This document shows, piece after piece, positions 21,301 to 32,721 of a stretch of DNA of 64,000 nucleotides (its first letter is position 1; every line of letters begins with the position of its first letter). A program made the position numbers and the translations under genes. The stretch comes from Poecilobothrus nobilitatus (lineage: Eukaryota > Arthropoda > Insecta > Diptera > Dolichopodidae), in contig OX352772.1 in NCBI GenBank assembly GCA_947095535.1, positions 220,267,488-220,331,487 on the forward strand. The letters are read 5' to 3'. Under the pieces are notes generated by a model. That model ran no database searches. It worked only from the letters and a program-made list of their open reading frames with translations, and was not told where the DNA came from.

Positions 21301-21799
21301 ACGAACTGTTAGCACAACAGGATATAAACTCAATAATTTCTATCTTTTATTTAAAAATTTTTGAATTTATAAATGTTTTTGAACCTAAAATCCGAAATAA
21401 AAACAAAACAACGTAACCATGGTTAGATAGAGAACTTAGTACTTTGCGTAACCAGAGCGATAAAATATGCAAATAAATTAAACACACAATAGCACCAAAC
21501 GATAACTTATTGAATTCGTACAAACTACTTGCAAATGAATTCAAACTGAAAGCTCATACAGCCTATGAACACTCTGTCATTAGTATAAGCAACAAATTAA
21601 TTAGTGATCCCAAAATATTTTTCGAATTTGGCAACATAAAACGAAAAATATTCGCCTACCCTAACCCAATGTCCTAGAACAATACTTTTTCCTCTTGCCC
21701 GAAAACTATTTGTAACTTTTTTTCCGACAGTTTTCAAAAAGTTTATCGACAAAAAAACAATTTGATATCTCTGCTATTTCTTTATCTAATAGCCCAAAT

Positions 21800-22930
21800 T
21801 TGTTAATTACAGATCTGTTTCTTTCCAAAAGGGACATTTATGAAGCTATTATGAGATTTGACACAAAGAAGGGAGCCGGACCTGACCTAATCTCTCCACT
21901 CTTCTTATATAGCTGTGCTCATTATCTAATTACTCCTCTTCATTTCATTTTAGATAAATCGCTTTCGAATGGTGCTTTTCCACATGTGTGGAAATCCTCT
22001 CATTTAACTCCCATCTACAAAAAAGGTGAAAAATCATCAGTAGAAAACTATCGAGGTATAGTCATCCTATCGTCTATTTCAAAATCATTTGAAAAAATTG
22101 TTATCGATAAAATTACTCCTGTAATAAATGCCAAACTTAACTAACAACAACACGGTTTCAGAAAAGGTCGTTCCACTACAACGAATCTTATGTTATACAC
22201 ATCTGAAATCCTGAATATAATGGAGAAAGGATATGAAGTTGATGCAATTTACACTGATTTTAGCAAAGCATTCGATCGTGTAGATCATTACACTTTGCTA
22301 AACAAACTTACAACTTTTGGTATATCGGGTTCTTTTCTTGCATGGCTTAACTCTTATTTATCAGAAAGGACACAAAACGTTAAATATCAAGGTATATTGT
22401 CCAATATAATCAATGTTACTTCTGATGTACCTCAAGGTAGCTATTTAGGGCCACTTTTAGGGCCTCACATACCGTTTGCTGATGACCAAAAAATATATCA
22501 AGTCGTAAATGACAGTTCTGATGCAGCTTTTCTTCAATCAAGCTTATCATCATTACATGATTGTTGTACAACGAACAAATTAGAGCTCAATATACAGAAA
22601 TGTAAGGTTATCAGTTTTACCCGTAAACGTTCTTCTTTACTGTATGACTACAGAATAGACAATCTAATACTTGAAAGGGTTTTTAGTATTACTGATCTTG
22701 GAATTCTACTTGATAATAAACTTACCTTTAATCTGCACTATGACCACTTAATTTCAAGAGCAAATAAAATGTTAGGTTTCATTAAGAGAAGAACTAAAGA
22801 ATTTAGTGACTTATCTGTGACAAAAACTCTATATTGTTCGCTAGTTCGTTCTATATTAGAATACGGTAGCATTATATGGGATCCAGCTTTTCAGGTTCAT
22901 TCTAACAAAATTGAATCAGTTCAAAAATAG
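21800..22930 (+). pseudogene. LINE A reverse transcriptase with internal deletion
   Basis: 21800-22144 gives KKGAGPDLISP, HVWKSSHLTPIYKKG and ENYRGIVILS. A stop at 22142-22144 is followed in frame by QHGFRKGRSTTTN and, in 22190-22930, YTDFSKAFDRVD (motif A), VPQGSYLGPLL (motif B), FADDQKIYQ (motif C), then ITDLGILLDNKL and VRSILEYGSIIWDP. Between motif B and FADD about 20 residues found in relatives are missing. A TAG at 22928-22930 interrupts a frame that clearly continues (FLLFALRNQYN). Both catalytic Asp of FADD remain. Confidence 0.75.
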
Positions 22931-23140
22931 TTTCTTCTATTTGCTTTAAGAAACCAATATAACCCTTCAGACTTTTTAAATCTTCCTAGCCACACAACAA
23001 GACTTAAATTCTTAAACATGCTGCCCTTGTCCTCACGTAGACAAATATTTTCATTATGTGTTACTTTTGACATTCTAAATAATAATATTTCTATACAATC
23101 ACTTAAATACAAATTTAGAGTTAATGATAGAGTTAGCTAA
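22931..23140 (+). pseudogene. LINE A ORF2 C-terminal tail after nonsense codon
   Basis: In frame with the RT, reading FLLFALRNQYNPSDFLNLPS and TTRLKFLNMLPLSSRR, the C-terminal region found after the thumb in Jockey/CR1-type LINEs. It ends at TAA 23139-23141. The following 200 bases still contain weak coding traces. Confidence 0.6.
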
Positions 23141-23809
23141 ACAAGGTACACGAAATTTTTGGTGGAATATAAACACAATACAGAATACGGAAGAAATGAA
23201 CCGATAAACAGATGTTGTATTACATTCAATAAAATCAGTTATCTCTATTCACCAACAATTTCCAGAAATACTTTCAAAAACACTTTACATCAACACTTTT
23301 TCAATTTACTGACCTCTGGCAATTAATTCTAACCAATTCATAAATATACTTTTCATAAATTTATTCAAATGTATAATTTTTTTTTTTTTTGTATTAATTT
23401 AATTAAATAATTTTTTTTGTATTAAAATGTTCGTACATTCATAATTCTACATTAATAATCTAAAGCATATTTTGATTATGTCATCAAGTTTATTTTTAAT
23501 TTTTTTTTCTTTTTAATAGTACTGTTTATTGTTTACATACTTACATATCATTAAGAATTATAAAGTTTACTTAAGAATTTAACTTTTTATGTAGGTAATC
23601 AAATTTTGTATTGTATAACTTTTATTTTTTAAGTCTGAAATGTATTTTTAATATTATACATATTAATTAGGCATTAAGAATTGCAATCATATGTTCAATA
23701 TCAATGTTATAATGTCTGTTATTTTTTGTCTTTTTTTTTTTTTTAAACATGTTTAAACATTACCTTGCTTTGGTAATTAAAATAAAATAAAAATAAAATA
23801 AAATAAATA

Positions 23810-24190
23810 CAATAACGATCTCAACATCCGGACGTTCGACTAGGACTGAGTTGATGTTATCCGATAGCTCCTCAATGCCAACAGCTGTTTCAGACTCACT
23901 TGCTTGGGGAGATTTGTATAAAAAACAGAAAAATATTGTAGACTTTTCAACACGTAGTCCGTTGGAGCCTTTTAAATATGGAAGGGTGTTGAAAGTTACA
24001 TCAGAACGAATATATAAAGCGACACTTCTATGGGTGATGAAATGTGAAACCAAAGAATAGCCGTTAATATTAAAATTAATACTATCATCTTTAACTTGAG
24101 TTTCACATAATGCTAACAATGTTGGTCTTTTTGAGAATAAATGTGCCTCTAATGCGCAAAAGTTTGATGCGAGCAAAAACGAATATTGTA
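23810..24190 (-). pseudogene. LINE C endonuclease N-terminal part, displaced by LINE A
   Basis: Minus-strand frame reading LASNFCALEAHLFSKRPTLL, LALCETQVKDDS (catalytic Glu), GYSLVSHFITHRS, and ending RPDVEIVIV at 23810. The expected next motif, GDFNVHN, is found in altered form at the start of 17828-18052. The LINE A insertion therefore lies between these two pieces of one domain. Sequence beyond about 24190 gives no recognisable ORF1. Confidence 0.7.
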
Positions 24191-25735
24191 AAAATTAATA
24201 GAAAAGTTGGCCATTGTTATAATAGAATATTACAACGGAAAATGAAAAATTATAAAATGGAAAAAAAAATTATTTTATATTATTATAACTCCCCTTTCAA
24301 AGAAAAAAGAATTATAACATATTATAAAAGAAAAATAATATAAATAATACAAAATATTAAAAAATTAAATAAATCAGAAACGTAATTCGTGATACATCGT
24401 AAATTAGTATTGTATACAAAAATTATAGTGAGAAAATTATAGTACAAACGTAACATAATCCACATTTGTGTTTTTTCAAGAAAAAAAAATATGTAAACAA
24501 TAATATAATATAAAATAAATTTTGTGTTTTTAAAATAAATTTTGTGTTTTTAAAGTAAATTTTGTGTTTTTAAATAAAAAACAAAAAATAAGAATTTAAA
24601 TTGAAATTAAAATAGTGATTAAACAGTTTAAAATAAATTAATCAATATAAATTTAAAATGATAAAAGAAAACAAATTATAAAAAATCTAGTGTTTTAGTT
24701 AGAAGTGAACAAATCCAAAATAGAAATCATAATTTAAACTAAAAATTTAAATGTTTTTTTGCTATGTTTTAGGGATTATTTAATTAAAATTAAATTGAGG
24801 TTTAATCACTCAATTTAATTTTAATTAGTTAAAAAAGTTAAATATAGTATAGTTAAAAAAAAAAAATTATAGTTTTTAAAAATTATTTGATATTAATTTA
24901 GTTCAAATGTATTGAATTAAAAGTGTTATTATAATAAATTATATATTAAACAAAAAAAAAAAGGTTTAATTCTTATATCAGTGCAAAACATGTGGACATT
25001 CTGATGTGGGTTGATGTTGATGATGGAGTTTTGATGTGTTGAAAGTTGATTAGAAAGTAGAAGAATTCAGCATATAAAAATCCAGTGCAATTTTAGGTTA
25101 TGTTTGTATTCATATTTATATTTTGTTTTAATGTTTAATGTTTATATTCGCTTTTAATTGTAATATAATATATGATTTTCGGATTTTATATAATATATTT
25201 AGATGATTAAGTTAATAAAGAAAAAATAAACTTGTTTAATTATATTTTGGTTTGCAGTATTGAATTCATTCAATTGGTAAAACTTTTTGTCATTACACTT
25301 AATATTACTTGTTGTTAGATTGAATTAATTATATTCAATTGTTGTTATTCTTATTAATATTTTTTTTTCAAGTAATTAAGTAAAAGTTTAAAATTTATTA
25401 AGTAAAGGTTGATTTATATTATATACAAATTATTTTAAATAATATTATTTTGTTGAATTTATCGAACAGTTAAAAAGAAAAAAAAATTAACACTAAACTT
25501 CATTTTGTCTTTATTTTTCTTCGATTAATATGTAGATTAAGTTCAATAAATACAGAAAAAGATTATATAATGTGTATATAGATTTAGTATATAGAGAAAA
25601 TGCAACAAATATTTAATTGAAATATTTAATTGAAATATAAATTGTAAGTTTTTTAGTATTATATTTTATTAAAATTAATTTTAAGTTGTTTGGTGTTACT
25701 CGCTTAACGTACGAATTATGAATCAACTGTGTTAG
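24191..25735. other. AT-rich non-coding stretch
   Basis: No gene seen. It contains three copies of a 20-bp unit (AAAATAAATTTTGTGTTTTT type) at 24512-24571 and a perfect 19-bp inverted repeat (24781-24799 / 24809-24827) with a 9-base loop. Confidence 0.6.
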
Positions 25736-25853
25736 GTAGGTAGGTAGGGTGGTGACTTTCACAATGCTGCGTGAAAGTCTCAATTAGCACTAGATTGCGC
25801 CATTTTGATACCACTGCACTCACGTGAATTGTGTTTTTAGATTGTTTGCAGTT

Positions 25854-26081
25854 TTATATCCAACCTGAGCGGTTCAGATACAAAATCAGTTTTTTGATTT
25901 TGTGTTTGGAAAGCTCGCTGAGGTTGTGGAAAAACGGTTTACCGAATGAGAGAAGTCTGGCTCTAGCTAGGGTCGGACATCTGCAAAGAAAGTGCTCCAG
26001 CTTCTCACTTTCGCTTGCTTCTTTGCCACTCCTGCAGGAGGTATTGTGTGGGATTCCTAATTTGACTGCGTGCGTACCCAC
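25854..26081 (-). pseudogene. LINE D C-terminal zinc knuckle
   Basis: 75 codons with CRSGKEASESEKLEHFLCRC, followed by PTLARARLLSFG. The C...H..C.C pattern is the C-terminal knuckle of RNase H-bearing LINEs. It follows the RNase H and ends in the 3' UTR. Frame differs from the RNase H. Confidence 0.65.
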
Positions 26082-26084
26082 TGG

Positions 26085-26979
26085 TCAGTGGCCTGCGATG
26101 CTTGCCACTAGTCTGGCTATGTCTGTGCGAGATTTGGATATCAACTCATTTGATCTCCTTTTGTTGTATGTGGGCCACAATGTTCTAGATATGGTGGAAT
26201 TGCTCAGATTGCTCCACCTATTTTGTGATTTCGCTATATACAAAGAAAGGATCAGTTCCTTAACGGTACTAATTGGACAATTGAATCTTTCCGGATAGTT
26301 AGTGTTCTGGATAGCTCCTTTCTTTGCTAGTTCTTCAGCTTTTTCATTTCCTGCAATATTACTATGTCCAGGCATCCACAAGAAGGTTATGTTTAACCTT
26401 TCGCTTCTTATGGCAAGTTCCTCTTGGCACTGTCTAACAAGCTTTGAGGTTGCAATATTCGAGAGGAACTTGCCATAAGAAGCGAAAGATTAAACATAAC
26501 CTTCTTGTGGACGCCTGGGCATAGTAATATTGAAGGAAATGAAAAAGCTGAAGAACTACCAAAGAAAGGAGCTATCCAGAACACTAACTCTCCGGAAAGA
26601 TTCAATTGTCCAATTAGTACCGTTAATGGCCTTAATCGCGGATTGACTGTCCACACAAATGGCGACAGTTCTCATCTGTGTGTGGTTTCTGTTCAGAATT
26701 CGAGCAGCCTCTCTAACTGCTAGTATTTCCGCCTGGAAGATGCTAGCTGTGTGGGGGAGGCTGTAGGATTTTGAAATGTTGAGTTTCTCCGAGAAAATAC
26801 CAGCACCGACTCCTTCCTTCATCTTGGACGAATCGGGTGAAGATAGTGACATCGAAGTTCTTTGTTACAACTCCGCCCCTCGTTTCCACTCTAGACCGAA
26901 ATTTTACTGCTAAATTGTTCCCGAAGTTTAGTTTGGGAACAGTGTAGTCGGTCAGGGTTGGCATAAAGTCCCTTGGCAA
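26085..26979 (-). pseudogene. LINE D RNase H, interrupted by an inverted duplication
   Basis: The N-terminal half at about 26640-26852 has SIFQAEILAVREAA (catalytic Glu) and VDSQSAIKAI (catalytic Asp). The C-terminal half at about 26085-26450 has ATSKLVRQCQEELA and WMPGHSNIAGNEKAEELA. Between them, 26461-26637 is a reversed copy of the C-terminal half. RNase H removes template RNA during reverse transcription; this one is disrupted. Confidence 0.7.
26249..26637. repeat. Inverted duplication inside RNase H (arms about 175 bp, spacer about 35 bp)
   Basis: 26249-26425 and 26461-26637 are reverse complements (positions sum to 52886). The reversed copy reads WTPGHSNIEGNEKAEELP on the plus strand, against WMPGHSNIAGNEKAEELA in the original, so the arms have diverged. 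The spacer (26426-26460) is normal RNase H sequence. Confidence 0.8.
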
Positions 26980-26982
26980 TAT

Positions 26983-27309
26983 CTACAGAATATTCCTGTG
27001 GCCATATGTTTTAGTAGCAAACCACCCAGATTCTCTGAGTCGTACTGCACTACATGTTGCGACATACTTTATGTATAGATCCGGAGGTAAAAGAAATGAT
27101 ATAGTATTCAGAGCATCAGTAGGGCACGATCGTAGCGCTCCTGTAATGCCCACTGATGCCGATCTCTGTATTCTATTTAGTTTTGTTATATTGTTTTTAC
27201 CATTCAACGCTGGCCACCACACCAGCGATCCATAGGAAAGGATTGGGCGAACCAGTGCTGTGTATGTCCAAAGCGCCATCTTTGGCTGCATACCCCATTT
27301 CTTGCCCAC
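26983..27309 (-). pseudogene. LINE D post-RT linker (thumb/connection)
   Basis: Reads MALWTYTALVRPILSYGSLV followed by WWPALNG, LNRIQRSASVGITGALR and LRESGW. This is the standard connection region between the RT and RNase H of RNase H-bearing LINEs. It is out of frame with both neighbours. Confidence 0.7.
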
Positions 27310-27345
27310 GGTTTTATTGCAAGCATAGAGAGCAACGCAAGCGTT

Positions 27346-28275
27346 CTAAACTCTATGCTCAATATTAGATTTCCAGGAAAGCTTCGAGTCTAGAATAACG
27401 TCTAGATACTTAGCGCTGGTAGTCAGTTTTAGAGTATAATTATTGAAATTCAGAAAGACAAAAGTAGGTATTTTGGATCTTGTCTTGAAGAGTACCATTT
27501 CAGGCTTCTCGAAGTTGACACCTAGGACACAACTTGTGGCCCAGCTGTGAACCTTGCTTAGAGCTCTATTCATGATCTCACTAATCACGGATATAAACTT
27601 TCCTTATACTAGTATCACCACATCATCCGCATACGCCACTACCTTCATTCCTTCCTCAGTAAGTGTCATTAAAATTTTGTTTATAACCATTAGCCATAGC
27701 AAAGGTGATATTACACCTCCTGTGGTGTAACCCTGCTGACTAATTTAGTGACACTGCTGTTTCCCATTTTCGCGTGAATTATTGTGGAACTAAGCATGGG
27801 GATAATCCAACGTTTCAGAAACTGCTCTGCCCCCACCTGGGTGAGAGCTTCTTCAATGAATTGGGTGTTGACATTATTAAAAGCACCTTCAATATCTAAG
27901 AAGGTGGCTAAGGTGTATTGTTTATACTTAATAGAATGTTCAACTGTGCTGACCACTTCATGGAGAGTCGTTTCTGTGGACCTACCTTTTAAGTACGCAT
28001 GTTGGGATTTAGATACTTGAGTTCCCTCAAAGCCTAATCTGGTAATCCAAAATACGCTGCAAGGTTTTTAAAATAAAGGAGAACAGACTAAGTGGCCTGA
28101 AATCTTTCGCAGACTCTTGGCCCCTTCTACCTGCCTTTTGAATAAAGACTACTCGTACTCTCTTCCAACTGCTGGGAATATGATTAAGTTTTAAACAGCT
28201 ACTGAAAATGGCGACAAGCCATGATGTCGACAGCATTAACGACTTTTGCAACATAATCGGAAGTATACCATCCAA
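27346..28275 (-). pseudogene. LINE D reverse transcriptase, several frames
   Basis: 28027-28275 holds MDGILPIMLQ, SSWKRVRVVFIQKAGR and DFRPLSLFSF. 27711-27956 has ATFLDIEGAFNNVN (motif A), then loses frame inside motif B at PQ. The next frame gives VISPLLWLMV and YADDVVIL (motif C) around 27620-27700. 27346-27588 follows with SKVHSWATSCVLGVNFEK and the thumb. At least two frameshifts and a stop make it inactive, though the catalytic residues can still be read. Confidence 0.7.
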
Positions 28276-28495
28276 GCCAGGCGATTTATATGGAGGAAAA
28301 CTTTTAATAGGCCAAGAAACCTTTTCCTGAGATGTAATTTTACTTACTTCATCCCATAAGCTTCCTTGGACTACAGGAACTCTATTGGGTGCAGTTACAT
28401 TACCGTTATCATTGCTGCCTACGGGAAAATGGGTGTTAACTAACAGTTCTAGAGATTCAGCTGAAGAATTAGCCCAGCTCCCCTCCGTTCTCTTG

Positions 28496-29400
28496 ATTAA
28501 GGATGATTAAACTAATACCATCTAAGTTATATTTGAAATATATAGGACTAGAGTGACGTGTATAAGATAACAATGCGCATTTATTTACATTAAGTAGTAG
28601 ACAATTATTAACGCACCAATTGTTAAAGTTTTGAAGGTCATTCTGCATAAGGACAGCGTCCTTATTAGATGTAACCTTTTTAAAGATTTTCATATCATCA
28701 GCGTAAACTTGAAGCTCACAATTAGAAATGATAGAAGTTACATCATTTACAGATAAAATAAAAAGTAAAGGACTAAGGTGGCTACCTTGTGGAACACCGA
28801 AATTTGCCACTAATGGTTCTGAAATCACATTTTTGAATATAACACTATAAGAGCGATCACACAAATAAGAATATATCCACTTTAGTAAAAACTCTGGGAA
28901 GCCACATTTTTTTAGTTTTAGTAATATAATACTATGTGGCAATAGATCAAATGCTTTACTAAAATCAGTATAAATAACATCTGTTTGAAAACCTTCTTGC
29001 ATGTTATTGAGGAGGAGGGTCGTTGTTTCAACTAGGTTTGTCACAGTAGATTTTTGTTTTATAAAACCATGTTGGTTATCAATTAAAAGATTAGAACAGT
29101 GATTATAAATTGAATCCGTTATAATTAGTTCAAATAATTTTGGAATAGAAGATAATTTGGCTATGTGACTATAGTTAGTAATTTCATTTTTAGCATTCTT
29201 TTTGTGAATTGGTCTGATATAAGACATTTTCCAAAAAGGAGGAAAAAGTCCGTAATTTAATGAGTTTTTGAAGAGTACTGTTAAAGGCGTAGTGAGAATA
29301 TTAGAACACTTGCTCAGAATTATTTCCGGTATACCATCAGGGCCGGGAAAAGTATTAATACCGAGTTTATTTAGATATTTAAAAACTATTTCTTCATTTA
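28496..29400 (-). pseudogene. LINE B reverse transcriptase, N-terminal two thirds
   Basis: The frame 28469-29227 has PIHKKNAKNEITNYSHIAKL, QHGFIKQKSTVTNL, YTDFSKAFDLLPH (motif A), VPQGSHLSPLLFIL (motif B) and YADDMKIFK (motif C), followed by WCVNNCLLLNVNKCALLSYT. Upstream, 29228-29400 holds the start of the RT in other frames (PGPDGIPEII, GLFPPFWKMS). The frame runs into LINE D at about 28496, so the thumb is missing. The core palm residues are intact. Confidence 0.75.
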
Positions 29401-29480
29401 TATTTATGTCATTAAGAGACGTTTTTTAACAAATGTCCATAAAGGAGAAATTATTTTCATTTGGCGAAAAGGAAGAATCA

Positions 29481-30821
29481 CTATATGATGCTGAAAAACT
29501 CACGAAAATACTTCGAAATAACTAAAGAACCATTACTTGAAAGAGAATTGAAATTCGTAAATGTAGGGTAATCATCATAATTACATTTAGAATTTATGGA
29601 TTTCCAAAATTTTTTCGGATCAGATTTTAGTTTACTTGCCATTTGGTTAATATAATTATCGTAAAGAATATCGGATGACGTTTTAAAATCATCAAAAAAT
29701 ATGACAAAATTGTTATAGTCATTAATATCTTTTGAATTGAGATATTTACGCCAGGCTTTGTTTTTGAGAGATCTAAGCTCCTTTGTGAACCATGGTAGGC
29801 CAGATTGGGAAGATATTTTTTTTGAAATAGGAACGAATTGAGTAAAACCTTCGAACATAATTTCATAAAACCTAGTTGTCATTTGATTTAGGTCTATATT
29901 ATTAAATAAAGACGTGAAGTCATAGGTATTTAAGAAATATATTAGTCCGGGAAAGTTGGTTTTATTGAAATTAAAACTATAAGAATATGCTGCTTCAAGA
30001 TTTACGGAATTAGTTAAACAATAGGTAAAACTTATTGAAGATTGATAATGGTCTAACGCAACAAGCGATAACACCGAGTCATAGAAAGTGATATTATACC
30101 AATCAGAGGTAAATATTAAATCCAATTGCTTATCTTTAAAATTATGATGGTGGGAAACCTGTTGTAAATTGTTGGTTTTTAATCCATCAATAAATTGCGA
30201 ATCAGTTTCACTCACCGAAAAATCCGGAATCAAAAAAGATTCTTCGTCATGATTAATCCATGTTATATGAGGGAGATTAAAATCTCCACATAAAATTAAC
30301 TCATCATTAGGACCTGAATTACAGCAAATCGAATCTATTACATTTAAAAGAGTAATATAAATATTTAAATTCGAAGAAGGTGGAATGTATATGTTAACAA
30401 TATTTACATTTTTGTTTGAAAATTTTATATTCACACCTATTATTTCAAGACAGTCTGCGTTAGAAATAGGAATTTCGTTTGCATTAAAAGAGTTTTTGAC
30501 GGCAATCAATACACCTTCCCCTTTAGGAATGTAACTATTAGATACATTAGGTTCAGCATATCTATCTTTTCTAAAAACAGAATATGAGCTATCGAAAAGC
30601 TCAAGATTGTTAATAGAAGAATTTTGCCAAGTTTCAGTTAATACAAATACGTCAAAATTTAAACTTATTGAATTAAGTAAGACTTGACTTGTTTTTGTTC
30701 TAAGACCTCTGACATTTTGATAATATATTGATAAATTTATCAAAATTGAAGAATCTATCAAAGATGTAGAGATATTATTTAAATTATTTATTGGCACGAA
30801 AAAATGTATTATGATTATCAT
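29481..30821 (-). CDS. LINE B endonuclease (ORF2 N-terminal 446 aa)
   Basis: An open 446-codon frame with all the main AP-endonuclease motifs: YYQNVRGLRTK, VFVLTETWQN (catalytic Glu), GEGVLIAVKN, VNIYIPPSS, LILCGDFNLPHITW (catalytic Asp), DKQLDLIFTS and ALDHYQSS (relatives have SDH). This is the best preserved endonuclease in the window. After it comes the linker FWKSINSKCNYDDYP, and the frame stops near 29481 before the RT begins. It would nick target DNA to prime reverse transcription. The change at the SDH motif may reduce activity. Confidence 0.75.
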   Translation of the reverse strand: MIIIIHFFVPINNLNNISTSLIDSSILINLSIYYQNVRGLRTKTSQVLLNSISLNFDVFVLTETWQNSSINNLELFDSSYSVFRKDRYAEPNVSNSYIPKGEGVLIAVKNSFNANEIPISNADCLEIIGVNIKFSNKNVNIVNIYIPPSSNLNIYITLLNVIDSICCNSGPNDELILCGDFNLPHITWINHDEESFLIPDFSVSETDSQFIDGLKTNNLQQVSHHHNFKDKQLDLIFTSDWYNITFYDSVLSLVALDHYQSSISFTYCLTNSVNLEAAYSYSFNFNKTNFPGLIYFLNTYDFTSLFNNIDLNQMTTRFYEIMFEGFTQFVPISKKISSQSGLPWFTKELRSLKNKAWRKYLNSKDINDYNNFVIFFDDFKTSSDILYDNYINQMASKLKSDPKKFWKSINSKCNYDDYPTFTNFNSLSSNGSLVISKYFREFFSII

Positions 30822-31185
30822 TCGAAACTTGTAAGTGATTGTAATAATTACTATTACAATGACTGCGGTATGCCTTTAAGTCGTCTGAGACATCTTTGGA
30901 ATATATACCTTTAGTTTCGTGAAATTTTATATATAATTTATATAATTCTTTGTATTCGGTTGGTAAACCTTCGTTATCAATTAAGACTTTTATACTTGTT
31001 CTGGTCTTACCTTTCAATACAGTATTATATTTATCATCAAACAAGTATGACAAATATAATCTGACCATGGTATAGACTTTATCTTCTCTTAGCCTAGAAA
31101 GAGCGACTGTATAGTCGTTGTTGGCAAGAGATTGTTGTGCCATTCTTGTTATCGGTGGTAAAAGCGGGTTATTTGAAGAGTTCAA
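30784..31185 (-). pseudogene. LINE B ORF1 C-terminal domain
   Basis: 133 codons matching 20089-20505 of LINE A (ALSRLREDK, KGKTRTSI, NEGLPT, DLKAYRSHCNSNYYNH). The frame ends in RANK just as the endonuclease frame opens (overlap about 30784-30821), like the ORF1/ORF2 junctions of other LINEs. It is separated from the poly-Asn linker by 120 bases that include a duplicated AGTTGAAGAGTTTCACC unit at about 31190-31235. Confidence 0.65.
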
Positions 31186-31308
31186 TTAGTTGAAGAGTTT
31201 CACCAATCAATTAATCAATTAGTTGAAGAGTTTCACCTTGAACAAAGTTTATGAATTTGGAAATAGAAGGAACATTTGGTGAAGTTCAGGAGGAAGGAGG
31301 AGGTTCAG

Positions 31309-32721
31309 TTATCGAAACACAATTAGAATTGGTAATTTCAGGATCTTGTTGTTCTGATTTATGTTTGAAGTAGTGTAAGTGTCTGAGTTAGTGTTTACTA
31401 TGATTAAGGAATTATTTGTGTCTGTTGTGGTAGAGTTTAATGACTTGTCAACGGTTGAACTATTATTAGGATGAACAGTTAAATTATTAACGTTAATGCT
31501 AGAATTAGAATTACTATTATCAGAAACAATCTTATTATTTTTAGATATTATTTTTATATTATTACGAGAAATATTTTTATGTTTATTATTATTATTCCTA
31601 TTTTTATTATTCTTGTTATTATTATTACTTCTATTTTTATTTTTATTAATTTTATTACTTATAATATTATTTTTTTTCTTACTATTATCATTACTATTTA
31701 ACTTATTATCTAATTTGCTTTTCGCATCTTTACCTCTAATATCCCGGAATTTTGTAATTGTGGTCCCCTTATTCCAAAATTTAAGAATTTTTACCTTCAT
31801 GATTATGTTTTCAGGTACGTGCACCTTAAACGACAAGTATTTGGGATGTTTTTGGGAGTTACCTTTTTACATATTACAATATCACATTTAAATTTTTGTT
31901 TAATATAGCACTCAAGGCTTTTTTCTGTAGTTTTGCAATTTAACCTTGAAATGCAAAGAGAAAAAGAAGACTTTTTTATAGCCACTGGGACTATTATAGC
32001 CTTAACTCCAGGTTTTGCTTTATTTTTTTTGCTCTTTGCCTTTGTGCTAGGTGTGATATTGTCAGTTTGGATAAATACGTCTTTATAAACTATGGATGGT
32101 TTATTTAATTTATCAAACCGTTGTTTAATTAACTCACTCACATCGTATTGAGTTTCCTTCTGGCTATGATTAGGTAATTGTTTCTCCGAACCCATAGCGT
32201 GAAGGAATAAGTTCATGCGATTTAAATCGTGCTTCATAAGTTCAACTACTTCTCGAATGCCAACCAGCTCTTTTGATGTTACCGAAAGAGGTTCATTTTT
32301 CATATCATTCACCAGATCAGTTAATATATTCTTTAAATATTTTTTTCGGTCAGAAAGAAAACTGCATAATGCCTGGTTAAAGCTATCGTAGCTTTTGGCC
32401 ATATCGTTAAAGTATACCGAATTACTTTTTAGAGCATCCACTGCTTTGGCCGTGCAACCTTGGCAGTCGCTTTTTATATCATTTAAGTAAACCATCAACT
32501 CATCTTCAAGAATATGAATAGGCTGGTTTAAATCTAAGCAACTTTCGCAAACAAAATGATGCGAATAAACGTGAAATAAACGTGTTACATGTTTGCCAGC
32601 CCCTGGAGGCATTAATGCAAACCCCATGGAACTTTCTGTTACAGATGCCATTACATGCGATGACATCTGTTTTGGAATCTGTAATAGTACAGAGTACGGC
32701 ACTGCATTTATTTTGATTCAT
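31309..32721 (-). pseudogene. LINE B ORF1: PHD finger, helical region, poly-Asn linker
   Basis: Begins at ATG 32721 (MNQNKCSAVLC) with a C4HC3 PHD-like finger; the finger is split by a frameshift after NASRGW, and the frame of 31803-32702 supplies HHFVCESCLDL. A long helical region follows, then KNIPNTCRLRC. A second shift near 31830 moves into 31309-31836, which gives SFKVHVPENI and FWNKGTTITKFRDIRG, then a long Asn/Lys-rich linker. The SFKVHVP...FW block resembles the C-terminal domain of many insect LINE ORF1 proteins. ORF1 would coat LINE RNA. Confidence 0.65.

Larger units (their letters stand above)
18049..23809 (+). mobile_element. LINE A (Jockey/CR1-like), full length but decayed, nested in LINE C
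   Basis: Starts with CATTCACATTTCTGACGC at 18049 and ends in an AAATA-type simple tail at about 23776-23809. Order: 5' UTR (18049-18403, no gene), PHD-finger ORF1, AAT microsatellite, ORF1 C-terminal domain, endonuclease, RT, C-terminal tail, 3' UTR (about 23330-23775, no gene). The flanks on both sides are adjoining parts of LINE C's endonuclease. It is related to LINE B at 28496-32830 across ORF1. No target-site duplication could be fixed. Confidence 0.8.
25736..28495 (-). mobile_element. LOA-like LINE D with RNase H, 5'-truncated
   Basis: Read from 28495 down: RT, thumb, RNase H, C-terminal zinc knuckle, 3' UTR, and a short ACCT-type simple tail at about 25736-25750. The upstream endonuclease and ORF1 are absent, as in 5'-truncated insertions. 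GC content is higher than in neighbours. RNase H plus FLDIEGAFNNV and YGSLVWWPAL suggest the LOA clade (Lian-like), from memory. It abuts the cut 3' side of LINE B. Confidence 0.75.

Noticed and set aside
26505..26723. Plus-strand RNase H-like frame
   Set aside because: It is the reversed arm of the local inverted duplication in LINE D, not a separate gene.
31496..31891. Leu-rich plus-strand frame that looks like a membrane protein
   Set aside because: It is the antisense of the Asn/Lys-rich linker of LINE B ORF1.
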